A DNA stretch of 64,000 nucleotides from Xestospongia muta (taxonomy: Eukaryota; Porifera; Demospongiae; Haplosclerida; Petrosiidae): positions 11,403,461-11,467,460 of the forward strand of contig OY848919.1 in the NCBI GenBank assembly GCA_963693285.1, in the 5' to 3' direction. A program made the position numbers and the translations under genes. The notes beneath the pieces are model-generated. The model saw only the letters and a list, made by a program, of their open reading frames with translations, did not search any database and had not been told where the DNA came from. Below, one piece after another: positions 47,563 through 59,891 of this stretch; the stretch's first letter is position 1; each line of letters opens with the position of its first letter.

Positions 47563-47856
47563 AAGTCATACTTTGGCCAGGTTAAGAAGATACTTAGCAT
47601 TCTCTTCTACTTCATTAGGCAGTGTCATTAAGTATGTTAAATGACGTAGACATATTTGTTCTTCCTCTTCTTCTTCATTGTCTTCAGTAGTTTGTGGAGC
47701 AGTTGGGTCCTCCATCAATGACAGCTAAACAAGGAGGCCATGTCAAGTTGATATTGACGTGACATTATTAGCCTGTATACCAAGATGCTCCTCCCACTTG
47801 TTATTGATCGAATAAGTATATCTAGTAATTGTAGAGCATTAGTTGGCCAAGAAGAC

Positions 47857-47895
<39 letters not shown>
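47857..47895. repeat. (AG)n microsatellite at a 3' splice site
   Basis: Read on the minus strand, a pure CT run leads directly into ..CTAG|TCTTCTTGGCCAACT, the acceptor of the SSWPTNALQLLD exon. Confidence 0.9.
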
Positions 47896-47899
<4 letters not shown>

Positions 47900-48412
47900 A
47901 GCAGTACATATATTGGTGAGGTCATAGTATATCTTACTTTCTCCATTAATTTCAGTCTACATGTTCTCTCTATTAACCATGATGTGAACCTATTCTACAT
48001 AATAAATTAAGTTATACACAATGTATAATAAATTCTGTACCAATTGACTTGGAAAATGACATAAAAAGCATGGCAGAATATCTGCTTTCAGCCACAGTCC
48101 GATGTCAGTGGAAGGGACTGATTCCGGTACTGTTTGCAGTAAATTTAGCATTTGATCTCCATTAATTTGAGAGATTAAATGAGTCTAAAATAAAAATTGA
48201 AAAGTCTTTAATGTGACTAATTAGTGTTCCATTACATTGATCCATTTGTTAATCCATCCATCGATCCATCTGTCCATCCATCAGTCCATGCATCCATTCA
48301 CCTGGTGCCGACCCCAAACACAACTAGCAGAACTCAGTTCACCAGACTGAGTACATCGAACAAACTCAGACACCAAACTACCCTCCATAAAACCTCTCCA
48401 TGATGAAGGACT

Positions 48413-49196
48413 ACATAAAAATCATACCACATATTAATTGCAATGAGTACAGTTACCTGTACTGTTGTGAACCAGTAATTAATTGATAAGTAACTATACT
48501 CTGTCTGAGTTGAGTTGAGCTAGCCAGACATGTAAATAACTTTGCCGTTTTACGTGCTATCCGCATGGAACTTGCACCAATCAATTCAGCTTGCAAATGC
48601 GCTATTTATATATAAAATTTGGCTCTCTAGTGCTACAAGAAAGTAGCAAACTATAAACTCCATACATTTTCAATGGCATACCTTTGTCATACTTCAAATT
48701 CCACACCTTCGAATAACCCTTTTTACCTTGAGAAGTCAGCTGTGTGTCACGTGGCAATTCAAAATTACAGTTCTAATTATATGAACAAACGTTCTATTAT
48801 AATTTTTACTATTAAAATAATAATCAGATATTGTCTTTTGCGATTTAAGGCAGCTATAAAGCCGCCGTGGTTCTAAAAGAACCTTTTAACAAATGATGCT
48901 GGCATGTGAAACTCCTGTGGCATCAGCAGTTCTTTTAAGAGGTCCTTGAGTACGTTGACGCCTGTAGAGTTCCTCGAAATAGTCATAGACATTCGCAACA
49001 ACCTCTGTTGCTTTGTTTGCAACCTCAGTCTCTTCCCCTTTGTATCTTCACAAACATGTGGAAAAACGTGGTCTGTTCGCATTACATTAACGTGAAAAAG
49101 TAATGAATAATATTAAAATGTACTTCAGTGCTAAGTGGATAAAGTAGGTGAGAAAATACCTCACCTTACATTCCATGCATAACACACCTTTTTTTA
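48413..49196. other. Interval without a recognised gene
   Basis: Holds the region upstream of the orphan gene. A minus-strand frame (49082-48873, MRTDHVFPHVCEDTKGK...) and short plus-strand frames are open, but I see no domain or conserved motif in them. Confidence 0.4.
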
Positions 49197-49270
49197 ATGA
49201 AGGGTTCAACTCAACTCGGACAGAGTATAGTTTGTTATTATAATATAACATTATATCGCTTTTGTATAAG

Positions 49271-50507
49271 TATGTTTGTACGTGGAATTTCTCTTCTAGA
49301 TCTTCCATGTAATGACAGTTTGAAACGTTTCCGAAATTCATATAAATTGTATGAATTATTTACTCTATGCCGAAAAATCCTTCTGACACCTCCCACTGCC
49401 GACCAAAGCTTTTCTGATTTTCCATCTATTCATTTACTGATAAATCCCACTTCACCCACGTTGGAAGAGAGTCAGTCATATTCAACTATTCATGAAATTT
49501 TAGTTTCACCAGCATTTCTTGGACTTGCTGCCAGAAAACACTCAAAAATGTACTTCAAGTCTCCTCCAGATGCAACTCTATTTGTGGCTCATATTGGCAT
49601 ACTAAATGTGATTGTAGACGTAGAGTCTGTAATGCCTTCTCTTACTTATTCTATTGACCCAGAAGGAGGAGTATATATTGTACCTTCTGAAAGTGAAAGA
49701 AATCAGTTTATCCCTCCAGATGTGAAAGAAGTTATTTATATGTCTGCAGAGCAACTAGAGATTCACTCAACAACTATGCCACAGAAACTCTGTGATCGTC
49801 ACTGGACCAAAGGTTTGATTAAATCACCACAGGCTGACTATGAACAAACATTCATGGTTCATCCATCTCAAAAGAAGGACACAACAAATTTAAAACAGCA
49901 AGGTGTGAAACCCTCTCAAGACCCCAACAAAACTAAAGTAATGAATTTTCTTCCACGGGGGTTTAAAATAGAGAGAAATTTTGGATCTGTTCACCTACCT
50001 CCTGGTCATCATGTACTCCTTCATTGTGAGCATGTAAGATCAAAGTATAAAGATGCCAATTGTTTTGATAAAGGCATTACATTGTTCCTAGCAATCGGAG
50101 ATGGCTCAAAGAAGTATCCAGCTGATCAACGTTATGTTATATATCATAAATATGATCCCGGAATGTACTTCAACATGGCTGTCTTTGTTTCAAAGGATGA
50201 TCTGTCTGTTCTCAATGTTATAACTGATGATAAACCACAGCCAATAGCTCAGAGGTTGTGTGAAGATTCTCATTTTAGAGAAAACATTCATTTCACATTA
50301 AAGACAGCTATGCATTGCACAGGATATAGCAGTTTAAAGTCTCTTTTACTCGGTATTAAAGAGAAAAGGTTAGCTTACTATTTTATACAGATATACACAA
50401 TTATTCATAATAATATAATGTACAGTGGAAAATATTGGCAAGACTTTTATTTGGTGATTAGACAAATTGTGTTAGCCATGCTACAAATGTTTTACAATGT
50501 TGTTTGA
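49271..50507 (+). CDS. Orphan protein, first domain copy
   Basis: Long frame; the first well-placed Met after a poor upstream stretch is MFVRGISLLDLPCND (about 49271). I do not recognise a family. Features: a Ser/Thr/Pro-rich N-terminal third; a central part with VIVDVESVMPSLTYSIDPEGGVYIVPSE; and a C-terminal ~140-residue region (NFLPRGFKIERNFGSVHLPPGHHVLL...ITLFLAIGDGSKKYPADQRYVIYHKYDPG..FNMAVFVSKDDLSVLN) clearly repeated in the frame at 51123-51698. A donor at KEK|GTTAGC (~50370) would drop the last ~45 codons. It is on the opposite strand to, and between, the two exon groups of the KNTC1-like fragment. Function unknown. Confidence 0.55.
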
Positions 50508-50922
50508 GTATTTTAAGAGAGGGAACCTATTGTACCATCACCTTTTAATGACAGCAGTCTGTATATGCTTGTAAACCTGTTGGCCTCATAAGTCTCAAAT
50601 TTATGTAAATACCGTGTGTCAATTATACAATAGTATTATAATATTAAGTGAAATTGTTAAATTAAAAACTTGCTTAAACAAACAGTTTTGGCTTTTCTCA
50701 AGATTTAATGCTTGTTTATATTACCTGCTGTACAGTAATTGTTTGACATATTGCGAGTGTTAATGATACTGCTAGACCATTTGATGAAATCTGATCATAA
50801 CGTATCATTTTTTATTATATAATGATCCTATTTTAGTACTAGTGATGATTTATTACCATTCTTTTTCCCATCAGAGTGGATCTGAAATGTATGACAAGAT
50901 ATTGATGTTGGTACTGTATCAA

Positions 50923-51165
50923 TTGGTGTGACAATTGCATGGAACTAGCTGCTGTTGGACTTACAAAACAGGTTGAAAATGTTGGTACTGTATCAATCGG
51001 TGTGACTGAATTAATGATACTGGTAGACCATTGGAACCAGCTGCTGTTGGACTTACAAAACAGGTTGAAAATGTTGGTACTGTATCAATCGGTTTGACTG
51101 AATTAATGATACTGGTAGACCATTGGAACCAGCTACTGTTGGACTTACAAAACAGGTTGAAAATG
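50923..51165. repeat. 92-bp tandem repeat upstream of the second orphan domain
   Basis: Almost three copies of GTTGGTACTGTATCAATCGG...GGACTTACAAAACAGGTTGAAAAT; full copies start at 50981 and 51073. The first copy is shorter by an internal deletion. The unit length (92) is not a multiple of three, so it cannot be a simple protein repeat. Confidence 0.85.
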
Positions 51166-51698
51166 GTGTTATCATGAAATTTTGCAGTGACAATTGTAAA
51201 GTATCAATCAATAGTAGTTCACCTAAATCTTTAAACTTGTTACCATCTCTTTTCAAGCTTAGCGTTAAAGATGGAAAGGTCAATGTTCTACCACCAACTG
51301 GACACACCATATTACAGCGTGTTAATGATTATTATGATGAGTATGGAGAAGAATCGGCAGCTTGTCAAACTACTTACATATGTGTTGGTAATGGTACTAC
51401 TGAATTTCCAAAAGATAAGATATACATCATATATAAATTATCTACTGCACTTAGACATACTCTTGCAGCCTTTTTCGTCTCGGATGATCTAACCCTTAGC
51501 CTTTTGACCATACTGCCTGAAAAATGTGATATTGAGGTTGTTAAATCATTGATGGTCTCAATTCAGAAAACTATTGAGCCTGTACTGAAAGATGTTGCAT
51601 CAGAAGCTGGTTTTTCAAGCTTTCCGGGATGGTCCTCAGCAGCAATACAAGGTGAAGAGTCTTACTTTGCATCATTTCCATATTATAAGCGTTTCTAA
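51123..51698 (+). CDS. Orphan protein, second domain copy
   Basis: 191-codon frame (MEPATVGLTKQVENGV start; the real start may be upstream through splicing, or at MKFCSDNC). It aligns with the C-terminal region of the frame at 49271-50507: NLLPSLFKLSVKDGKVNVLPPTGHTIL, then TTYICVGNGTTEFPKDKIYIIYKLS, then AAFFVSDDLTLSLLTILPE. This gives the shared pattern of basic strand, P.GH..L, GxGxxxFPKD.xYIIYK and FVSDDL. The two may be domains of one spliced gene or tandem paralogues. Ends TAA at 51698. No known family recognised. Confidence 0.55.
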   Translation: MEPATVGLTKQVENGVIMKFCSDNCKVSINSSSPKSLNLLPSLFKLSVKDGKVNVLPPTGHTILQRVNDYYDEYGEESAACQTTYICVGNGTTEFPKDKIYIIYKLSTALRHTLAAFFVSDDLTLSLLTILPEKCDIEVVKSLMVSIQKTIEPVLKDVASEAGFSSFPGWSSAAIQGEESYFASFPYYKRF

Positions 51699-52204
51699 TT
51701 TTATACTTATTCATAAGGACTGTATATTAAATTAATTTAATGTAACATTGTATGGGTCTTCATGTCTTAACTCAAATCTTTTAGCATGGAATCAAATATA
51801 TTTTGTTTGGCCTGGATCAATTACACATAATGATTTTTAATAAGAGATGATTTATAAAAACATATGCTACATGAGGTGACCTTTAATATAACAATAGATT
51901 AACTGAAGAAACCTAGCTTTGACCTGAGCCACTCTTCTGTAAGTTCGTGATATTATCAATGGGTTATTTGCATGTGATATGTTTTTTAATGTCAAATTTT
52001 ATTGCTAATTTTTTAAATTGAATTATAAGTTTATTGCTGTGATCTCCATAATGGTGTGCATCTCTCCATTAATCTAGTTTGATAATTAAGGCAAACGATT
52101 ATTTCTGACAATTGAAAAGTAATTAAAGCTGGATGTAACCGATGTATATGAGTCACGCGTTTAATGACTGAGTGTTGGTAGGAGGAGTGTGAGTCGTGCA
52201 TTCT

Positions 52205-52232
52205 GATTGGTCAATTATAAGTTCCCGCCATT
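52205..52232 (+). promoter_or_regulatory. CCAAT plus E2F-like site before a possible start
   Basis: ATTGGTCAAT (inverted CCAAT, about 52206) is followed 16 bp later by TTCCCGCC (52222-52229), an E2F-type box, immediately before ATG 52233. The combination is common in cell-cycle promoters, but the gene it would serve is not clear. Confidence 0.35.
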
Positions 52233-52330
52233 ATGGTAGAATTAACATTCCAGGACACGCAGGATTGTGTGTCTGAGTCTGTAAGAGAGCGTGATCCCTT
52301 AAAGTTGATCTTTATAGACTATAAAAAGAT
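52233..52330 (+). CDS. Possible short first coding exon, unknown
   Basis: MVELTFQDTQDCVSESVRER followed by DPLKLIFIDYKKI, ending near a possible donor (GATAG|GGTTGT is weak). The composition looks protein-like, but the following sequence (TCGTTGGATCGTCTCT repeats, then T-rich DNA) is not coding. No downstream exon was identified. Confidence 0.25.
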
Positions 52331-52886
52331 AGGGTTGTCGGCCATGTTCAGTGCACTGCACCTCCGTGGGATCGTTGTCGTCGTTGGATCGTCTCTCTCG
52401 TCGTTGGATCGTCTCTTTCATCGTTGGATTTCACTCGTTTTTTGTCACCTTTATTGTTTTTTGTCATCCTTTTCTTTATTTTTGTAACTTTTCTTTTTAA
52501 AATTTCTTCATTTATTTCTTTATTGATTGTCTAATTCCTTTTTTTCGTTCCTACAGGTCTTACTTTTCTAACTGATGTGCTTTGATATTTTCCTACCTCA
52601 ATGATGTTCTCTGACTGTTCTAGCTCTGATGTTCTCTAACTGTTCTAGCTCTGATGTTCTTTGTTGTTCTCCTTCCTGATGACTCTGACTGTTCTGATGT
52701 TCTCTGACTGTTCCAGCTCCTGCCTGATGTTCTCTGAATGTAAAAGATGAGTTTGCTCTCCTGGTCATTGGACTCTCTCCTGTCTTCCTTCCAGCCTTCT
52801 TTCCTCTTCTTTTATTTTTTTTATTTTTATTTTGGGCTATCTAGCCTATACATTATACACACACTCATACAATCTCTACAAATCAT
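52331..52886. other. T/CT-rich region with short direct repeats
   Basis: Contains TCGTTGGATCGTCTCT-type repeats (52382-52430) and GATGTTCTCTGACTGTTC(T)AGCTC repeats (52600-52735). It looks like low-complexity or decayed mobile DNA; no gene recognised. Confidence 0.5.
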
Positions 52887-52960
52887 CTCTCCCCTGCCGC
52901 TTGGCGGCCTAAAAAAAATTTTTTTAAAAAAATCCTAGGCCGCCAGGTGGCGGGGGAGAG
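52887..52960. repeat. GC-rich 25-bp inverted repeat with AT loop
   Basis: The left arm (52887-52911, CTCTCCCCTGCCGCTTGGCG...) pairs with the right arm (52936-52960, ...GCCAGGTGGCGGGGGAGAG) at 22 of 25 positions across a 24-nt A/T loop. It is the most GC-rich hairpin in an AT-rich region. It might be an end of a mobile element or a transcript hairpin. Confidence 0.8.
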
Positions 52961-53239
52961 CTCTGATCCTGTAGGGTGCGTGTGTGTGTGCTGTGTGTGT
53001 GTAGGTTGGTGGTCCTTTTTCACTTCCTCTGTCTCTCTTCGCTCTCCATCCATCCATTCTTTGTCACTACAAGTTCATTTACTCTTTTTCTTTCCCTGTA
53101 GGAGCAGTCCTGTTGAAAAAGGTGAGCTATCTCTCCATCCATTCAATTCTTTACTTCATTGATGCAGTTTTAACAGATTTTCTCTCTCTCTTTTTCTATG
53201 TTCTCTATGATCTGGACTGGCTCTGTCATCAAGTGGATT

Positions 53240-53850
53240 GGAGGACTCTTCATCTTTGAACTTTTTATTTTCTTGTTTTTTTTGTTTTTGATTTATTTGT
53301 TTTTTTTGTTTTTTTGTTTTTGATTTCTTATTTGTTTTTTTTGTTTTTTTGTTTTTGATTTCTTTTTTGTTTTTTTTGTTTTTGATTTCTTATTTGTACT
53401 TAAAAACTTTTTGTTTTTGTTTTGTTATTTGTAACTTAAAAACTTTTAAATTTGTTCTTTTAAAATCTATTCTTAATATTAAATTCTCTCATTTAAATTT
53501 ATTCTTTTTTAAAAAAATTAATCTTTAATTCTTAATATTAAATCTATTCAAAATCTACTCGTTCTTTTAAAACTTAAAAAAAATTCCTTCTTTTATTCTT
53601 AAATTCGCTCATTTAAATCTATTAATATTCACTTATTTATTATTCTTAATATTAATAAATTTATTCTTTATTCTTTAATATCAATAAACTTATTCTTTTT
53701 TATTTTTATTCTTTATCTTTCACTCATTTAAATTTATTCTTTTTTATTCTTAAATTTGCTCATTTAAATTTATTCCAAATATCTTCTTTTTTTAAATCTA
53801 TTCAAAATCTATTCTTTAATTCATCCTTTTAAAACAAATTCTTAACATTA
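53240..53850. repeat. T-rich low-complexity tract
   Basis: Repeats of TTTGTTTTTGATTTCTTATTTG at 53268-53400, then runs of TTTAAAA, TTATTC and TTTAAATCTATTC. No coding potential. Confidence 0.85.
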
Positions 53851-54594
53851 CCTTTTAAAGATTACAAATGTTTTAATCATAAACCTTCTAAACAAGATTC
53901 TAAACAGTCAATCTTGTTAATTATGAAAACAACAATGAATTAGTTACAACTAGTTACTGATACCAGCTTACAAGATTAGATTTTGTGAACAGACTCAATT
54001 AGTTTCTGAGCTATCATTAATTGTTTTAACAGACATTTCTATAACTGTAATATCTAATGTGTTAACTATCCATCAAGTTCAAGATGCACAGAATTAGAAT
54101 CACTCAAACTCAGGCAGTGGTGACATAACTCTAGCAGCTGGTTCAGTAGTAACAATACTACAACATTAACTGCGTGGACTAAAAATGCAGAACCTTTACA
54201 TCATCAATATTAACATAGTGAGTATAATAGTCAGCATACAATATTAGGAGTTCGTTATTACACATCATGTAACAATATCAGTTGTAGTGATTGGACAGAT
54301 GTTACAGAACCAGTAAGTCCCTGTAGCTCTATTAACATTGAAGTAACCTCACTCTCACTTAGAGGGCCAATTACATCCTAAGACAATAAAAATATTAATA
54401 ATAATATTTATTCAGACTGCTATACTCAGCTAACAAATATTGTATTAGGGCCACATGTATTTAACCTTGATATAATTTTGTAGTTGTTCTTCAGGTAATA
54501 GCAGAGCACATGCTAAAGAGTGGACTGGCATACCAATACTGCGAAATGCTTTACCTAATCCCACTATATCTAGATCATGAATAAAAGGACATCT

Positions 54595-54749
<155 letters not shown>

Positions 54750-55077
54750 CATGATTGAAAAGCACCAACTGTTGTTTTAATATGGAGTCCTTCCAGTTCA
54801 GAGACAAAGAGAATAACTTGTACATACTCCCTATAGAGAGAGACATGAAACTTGAAAATGGCAGTGCTAGTAAATACAGACTCTATCAATACATTAGTGT
54901 TAATAGAGTCAATACAAGTAGACATTGTACTTACTTGATGTTAGTAACTGAAGCCTCACTGATTCTTTCAATCAACTCAATAGAAGCAATAGAAAACAAA
55001 ACTTGAATTGCTTGTATACAAAGACTGTGTACCTCCTAGTACTTTGGAACTCTGAATAGATAAATAGTAATAATAAT

Positions 55078-55760
55078 TAATGGACAGATGAACGGATAGA
55101 TGGATACCTAGATGAATCGATGGATGGATGGATGGATGGATGGATAGATGGATGGATGAATTGATTGATAGATGAATGGATTGATAGATGGATGCATGGA
55201 TTGATGGATGGATGGATTGATGGATGGATGGATGGATTGATAGATAGATGGATGGATTGATAGATGGATGGATGGATTGATAGATGGATGCATGGATTAA
55301 TGGATGGATTGATGGATGGATGCATGGATGAATGGATTGATGGATGGATGGATGAATCGATGGATGGATGGATGCATGGATTGATGGATGGATGGATTGA
55401 TGGATGGATTGATGAATGGATTGATACTTGATAGATGGATGGAAGGATTGATAGATGGATGGACGGATGGATTGATAGATGGATGGATGGATTGATAGAT
55501 GGATGGAAGGATTGATAGATGGATGGACGGATGGATTGATAGATGGATGGATGGATTGATAGATGGATGGACGGATGGATTGATAGATGGATGGATGGAT
55601 TGATAGATGGATGGATGAATGGATTGATAAATTGATTGATGGATGGATTGATAGATGGATGGATGAATGGATTGATAAATTGATTGATGGATGGATTGAT
55701 AAATTGATTGATGGATGGATTGATAAATTGATTGATGGATGGATGGATGGATTGATGGAC
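55078..55760. repeat. 0.68-kb GGAT/GATT minisatellite array (right boundary of the insertion)
   Basis: Same unit family as the 46.4-47.6 kb array (GATGGATGGATTGATA, plus GATACTTGATAGATGGATGGAAGG shared with it). The right edge of each array is followed by the same GACAAGTCATACTT (47560-47573 and 55758-55771). Confidence 0.95.
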
Positions 55761-55772
55761 AAGTCATACTTT

Positions 55773-58700
55773 TGTAATCTTTTGTTTAATAGCTTTTGAT
55801 TCATTGGCAGCGTCATAGAGATCTTCTGACACAAAACGTTTGAGACAAATACTTGCATGTTGAGATTCATGAGAGCTATGTCTACGAATATCTTTCCCTT
55901 TAAAAACAGAATGTTTCAAATAAGGGATGAAATGTTCATCTGTGTATATCTTTAAAAACTTTCTTCAGTTTCATTGCCTTTCACTTTAAGGATAACTTGA
56001 AATAGTTCATAATTGAACCACGTGCAACGCTTCGATAACTCAGAAAACACTGCAGTGATACTGTCATCACTGGGATGTTGTTGACTATGAGTACCACTAT
56101 GATATTGCCAACCATGTTTGAAATCACCATAGCTATATATAAGAGACCAAATAACACCAGGTTTAACGTTACGTTCCATAAATGATTCCATAAGTTGAGT
56201 AACAAATATGGCATAAGCTTCACGTACACTACGATTTTGATCTCTAAGAATACTTCTTACTGTCTCTTTCTCACTGTATGTCAAGTCATCCCAGTTAAGT
56301 ATTATTGGATGTATCTCTGGCAACGATGTAATTTTCTTTGAAAGGTATTTCAAAATGGCCTCAGTAACATACCGTTCTTCTATTACTAAGAATGTTTTCA
56401 CTAGCTCAACAGAAGTAGCAGCACTGCCATTCTTTCTTTTCCACGCAAATAGTATACCATTCTTTATTTCAACATCATTTGTTTACTCTGTGAGATACTA
56501 TCCAGTATTTGCTTTGATAAACCAAGAGTGTGTCCAGCTCTTTCATAGTCATCCATACATTTTGCAACGTCAATAATAAGGTCATCATCACATTCCTCCT
56601 CCAAATTCTCAAACAGTAGCTCATATTGACTTGTGAGATTTAAAATATCTACAATAAAGATGATATACCATATCTAATGTAAAGTATCATAACAGTAACC
56701 ATAAAATTTGAGCATGTCTTTTATGACTGTTCATTTGCCCTCCCCCAAACATTCCTTATCCTAAAGTGTAGGGCTAGTATAGCCATGAACATGAATATCA
56801 ACAAGGACTTTCATAAAGTATAGATTTGCTATTACTTTATATTGCAGGCTATTTTGATTATGTTGCAAATTTAACTGTGCTAACTGAAATGTAGCAAGTA
56901 CGCTACTGTTTGTTACTTGTAACAATTACTACAACAAACTACTGATTCATTTAGTGGGGGCTCAGCTACCATTTTGATCTGTCCGGGGGGAAGGATTTTG
57001 TCCCCATCTTTGATATGTACATGTATATCTTACCAGTAAGAGTTGATAGTTGTGTAGCAATACTTTTACCAACAACTGCTGCTGGTCCACCAAGATCATC
57101 AAGAATTTTAAGAAGACTTTGATAATGTGTTTGTACTTCTTCAGCACTATTTGTAGACTGCAATCCAGCTTTAATCTCATCATATACACTAGTGAATTTT
57201 TTTGGTCTAGATGGAGATCTAGACATTAATTTAGCTTCAAATGCTTTCTCAACAAATGTAATACTTCCCTTTAGTGCTGTGTTAAGTTTGTCAAAGTGGG
57301 AATCCAAACCAGCAATAACAGCTTTTTTGTAGCTTTTTAGACGCTATATATTTAAAATACTTCAATTATAACATTATAAAAACAATGACACATACCATAG
57401 AACCACCTAGAAGTGGCATCCAACCTTTAAAGTCACTAGTTGTATTTGAATCTGATGAAGAAAGTCCTGCAAATGTAATGAAAATTATACATCAACTGTC
57501 TTCATTCACTTGGTAAATTATATTAAGTCAATAGCTACATTCTGTGTTGTAAACAGTGCCAGTAGTTCTAACAAACCTTTATTTGACTAATACAACATCT
57601 ATATTATCTTAGGACACTTTTATGATAAATAAAATATTTATCCACTACAGCACAATACGTGTCAACTAAATTGATGCTGGTTTTTACATAATTGGTACAA
57701 AATGCTTGTTTTGAAAAAAATACATTTTCGTTCTATAATTATATCTCTTACTTTCCATGGTCTCTAACTCAATAATTCTTTCTTCTCGTTCTCTCACTTG
57801 TAAAGTTAATGATGTTATTTTCTTCTTTAGCATCTCCATTTCTTTTTGGTTGTCTATAATTTATTGTACAATAAAACAATAATTAACAAAGTAACAATAA
57901 TAAGTGATATGTACTACTAACAGTACTATAGTTCACCTTCTTTTTCTCTGGTGAACTTCTCAATCTCCATTGTCTTTGCTTTACTCATTTTAGATTGAGC
58001 AGATAATTGCATATGTAATTCTGACTCTAATAAATTCTGTATTTCTTCTTCTTTCTCTCTTAGAAAGTGGCAAACTGACTTTTGTATTTCTCCTTCTTTC
58101 TCTCTTAGAAAAAGGCAAACTGATTCCAATTCTTCCTCAACTGCCATAAAACATTTATTAAACATTATTTATTTAAAGAATAGAACTCACTTCTGATAAC
58201 TTTTGTTTGATATCAATAATGGTCTATAAGTGCTTACCATACTCCTTGAGCATATCCTGAGCAATATGTACTGTTTTTCTAGAACGCAGTAAGATGCTTG
58301 CAAAAACCCTCAATTGGTTAGGGTCTTTTGATACTTTAGTACGTAGTTGTTTAAAAACACAATCAGCTGGTGAGCCTCTCAATATCTTGATATCATCATA
58401 TGTTTCCTTAGAGATGACTCCCTCTGTATACAATAGATGAACTATCTTTGTTGGAAGAATAAGTTGCCAAAGCCTTTCTGAGTGCTTTTGTAATATACGA
58501 CTGGTAAGTTCTATTTGAACAACTGTTAAGAACAAGACATAAAATAGTAATAATAACAACACATTAATAAAACATTGTTGGTGGCTTATGGTCAGTTGTT
58601 CTTACTTTTTGGTGATGCCTTCTTATATACCTCAGCAATTGTGTTTTCTTTAAGAGCGTCCTTCTTCAGTGTTTCTATAATCTCTCTCCTTGTAGCATTA

Positions 58701-58915
58701 GGGTTAGAACTAAGCCACAATTCGAACATTTTCAAAGCTTTGAAATCACTATCCTCAGATAACTGTCTAATATCGTTTAGCTTTGTAATATCTAACTTGA
58801 GGAGTACCCCGAGCTTGTGCCAGTTAGTACCAACTCTGACATCCTCGTATAACTCATTAACAGTTGGTTTACCATTTAAAAAGTCCTCCAAATCCACATC
58901 TCCTTCAGCAGCCAT
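55773..58915 (-). pseudogene. Second copy of Death gene 1, decayed and split
   Basis: Near-identical paralogue of 24002-28606: N-terminal Death exon (58915-58592), CARD-like exon (58526-58240), coiled-coil exons, helical exon and the last exon's Death domain. Lesions: the ~1.7 kb run holding the conserved-domain exon is absent (the sequence jumps at TAACTTTTGTTTGATATC, ~58200); two coiled-coil exons are fused by deletion at ~58035; single bases are lost at ~56476 (ACATCATTTG for ACATCACTTTG) and ~55963 (ACTTTCTTC for ACTTTTCTTC); the C-terminal exon is cut at ~55775 by the 9.4 kb insertion, its end lying at 46253-46356. The first two exons remain open, so a short Death-CARD protein is possible. 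Confidence 0.85.
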
Positions 58916-58919
58916 AACT

Positions 58920-59888
58920 CAACCTAATTAATGCCGTAATTTCTAATTATCGAGATTTCTATTAAACACGTGCCGTGTATTGTAAACTATGATTACATCA
59001 ACCTGCATCACTAAATATTATGCTGCATTAGATAGAATAGACTTTACAAGACTAAGTGATGACAAACCTATCAGAAAAATGACTGATTTACCAATATTTA
59101 CTATTCTTCCTGGAGTGGATGACTGCTTACAAATGAGACAGAATTTTGCTATGATTGTCGGGCTTTGGCTGAATGAAATTGGTCAATGATGGCAACTTGT
59201 TAAATGTCTACTGAGGAAGGCAGTTTAATAGGAGCGCCAGTATGGAGTGTCTCTTTTGATCCTCTTCAAGCATGGCAATCAATGTTCTGTATACTAATAT
59301 TTACCAAATGCCTAAAAAGACTACTTGAATTAATAGCCCTTCAGTGCTTTGCATGGATATCAAGTCAGAAACCATATGGACATATCAAACAGACATCATA
59401 AATCTATGCCAATAACAATTCATTTGCTATAATTATTTATCATAATAAAAAAATGGATACCTTATCTATATTCATAAATCACCCAATAGCTATTCTGTAG
59501 CTGACTGAGTTCCCTACTTATAATTGCAATAAAAAGCTAAACCGTTTTAAAACAATAAGAATAATAATACAATGACAAGAAATACTTTCACTTTCATCAT
59601 AGAGTATTTGTTTCTCTAAATATACTAACCTTTTTCCATGATGTATGTGAAATTATAAAAGTGTGATGACAAGGATACTTTCATTTTCAAGTTATTTTTT
59701 CTAAAAACCGTATAATATATTTTAGTACATATGCAAATATTAGATCAATATTCTTGTATGGTTAGTTGAACTGTCATACTAATCAAAAATTTGGACAGTA
59801 TGTAACTATACAAATCAAACAATTATTAATAATTTAATTTATTGACAAAGTAATAATGAGATATAATTATTTTGTCATGCTATAGGAG
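58920..59888. repeat. Non-coding part of the segmental duplication (partner 28610-29578)
   Basis: Separates the Death gene copy from the MATH gene's 3' end. Few differences from the partner, consistent with recent duplication. Confidence 0.85.
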
Positions 59889-59891
59889 GTG

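Noticed and set aside
46264..47600. Long minus-strand frames of Ser-Ile-His-Pro repeats (up to 416 codons)
   Set aside because: Several overlapping frames are open at once because the GGAT-type repeat units contain no stops. There are no starts, splice sites or non-repeat domains to support a protein.
49180..49222. Minus-strand RVELNPSL, resembling a third 2A motif
   Set aside because: It lacks the upstream Asp and the essential Gly-Pro, and no hydrophobic segment precedes it. Likely chance.
55077..55870. Similar Ser-Ile-His-Pro/Tyr-Gln-Ser frames
   Set aside because: Same cause: translation of the right-hand minisatellite.
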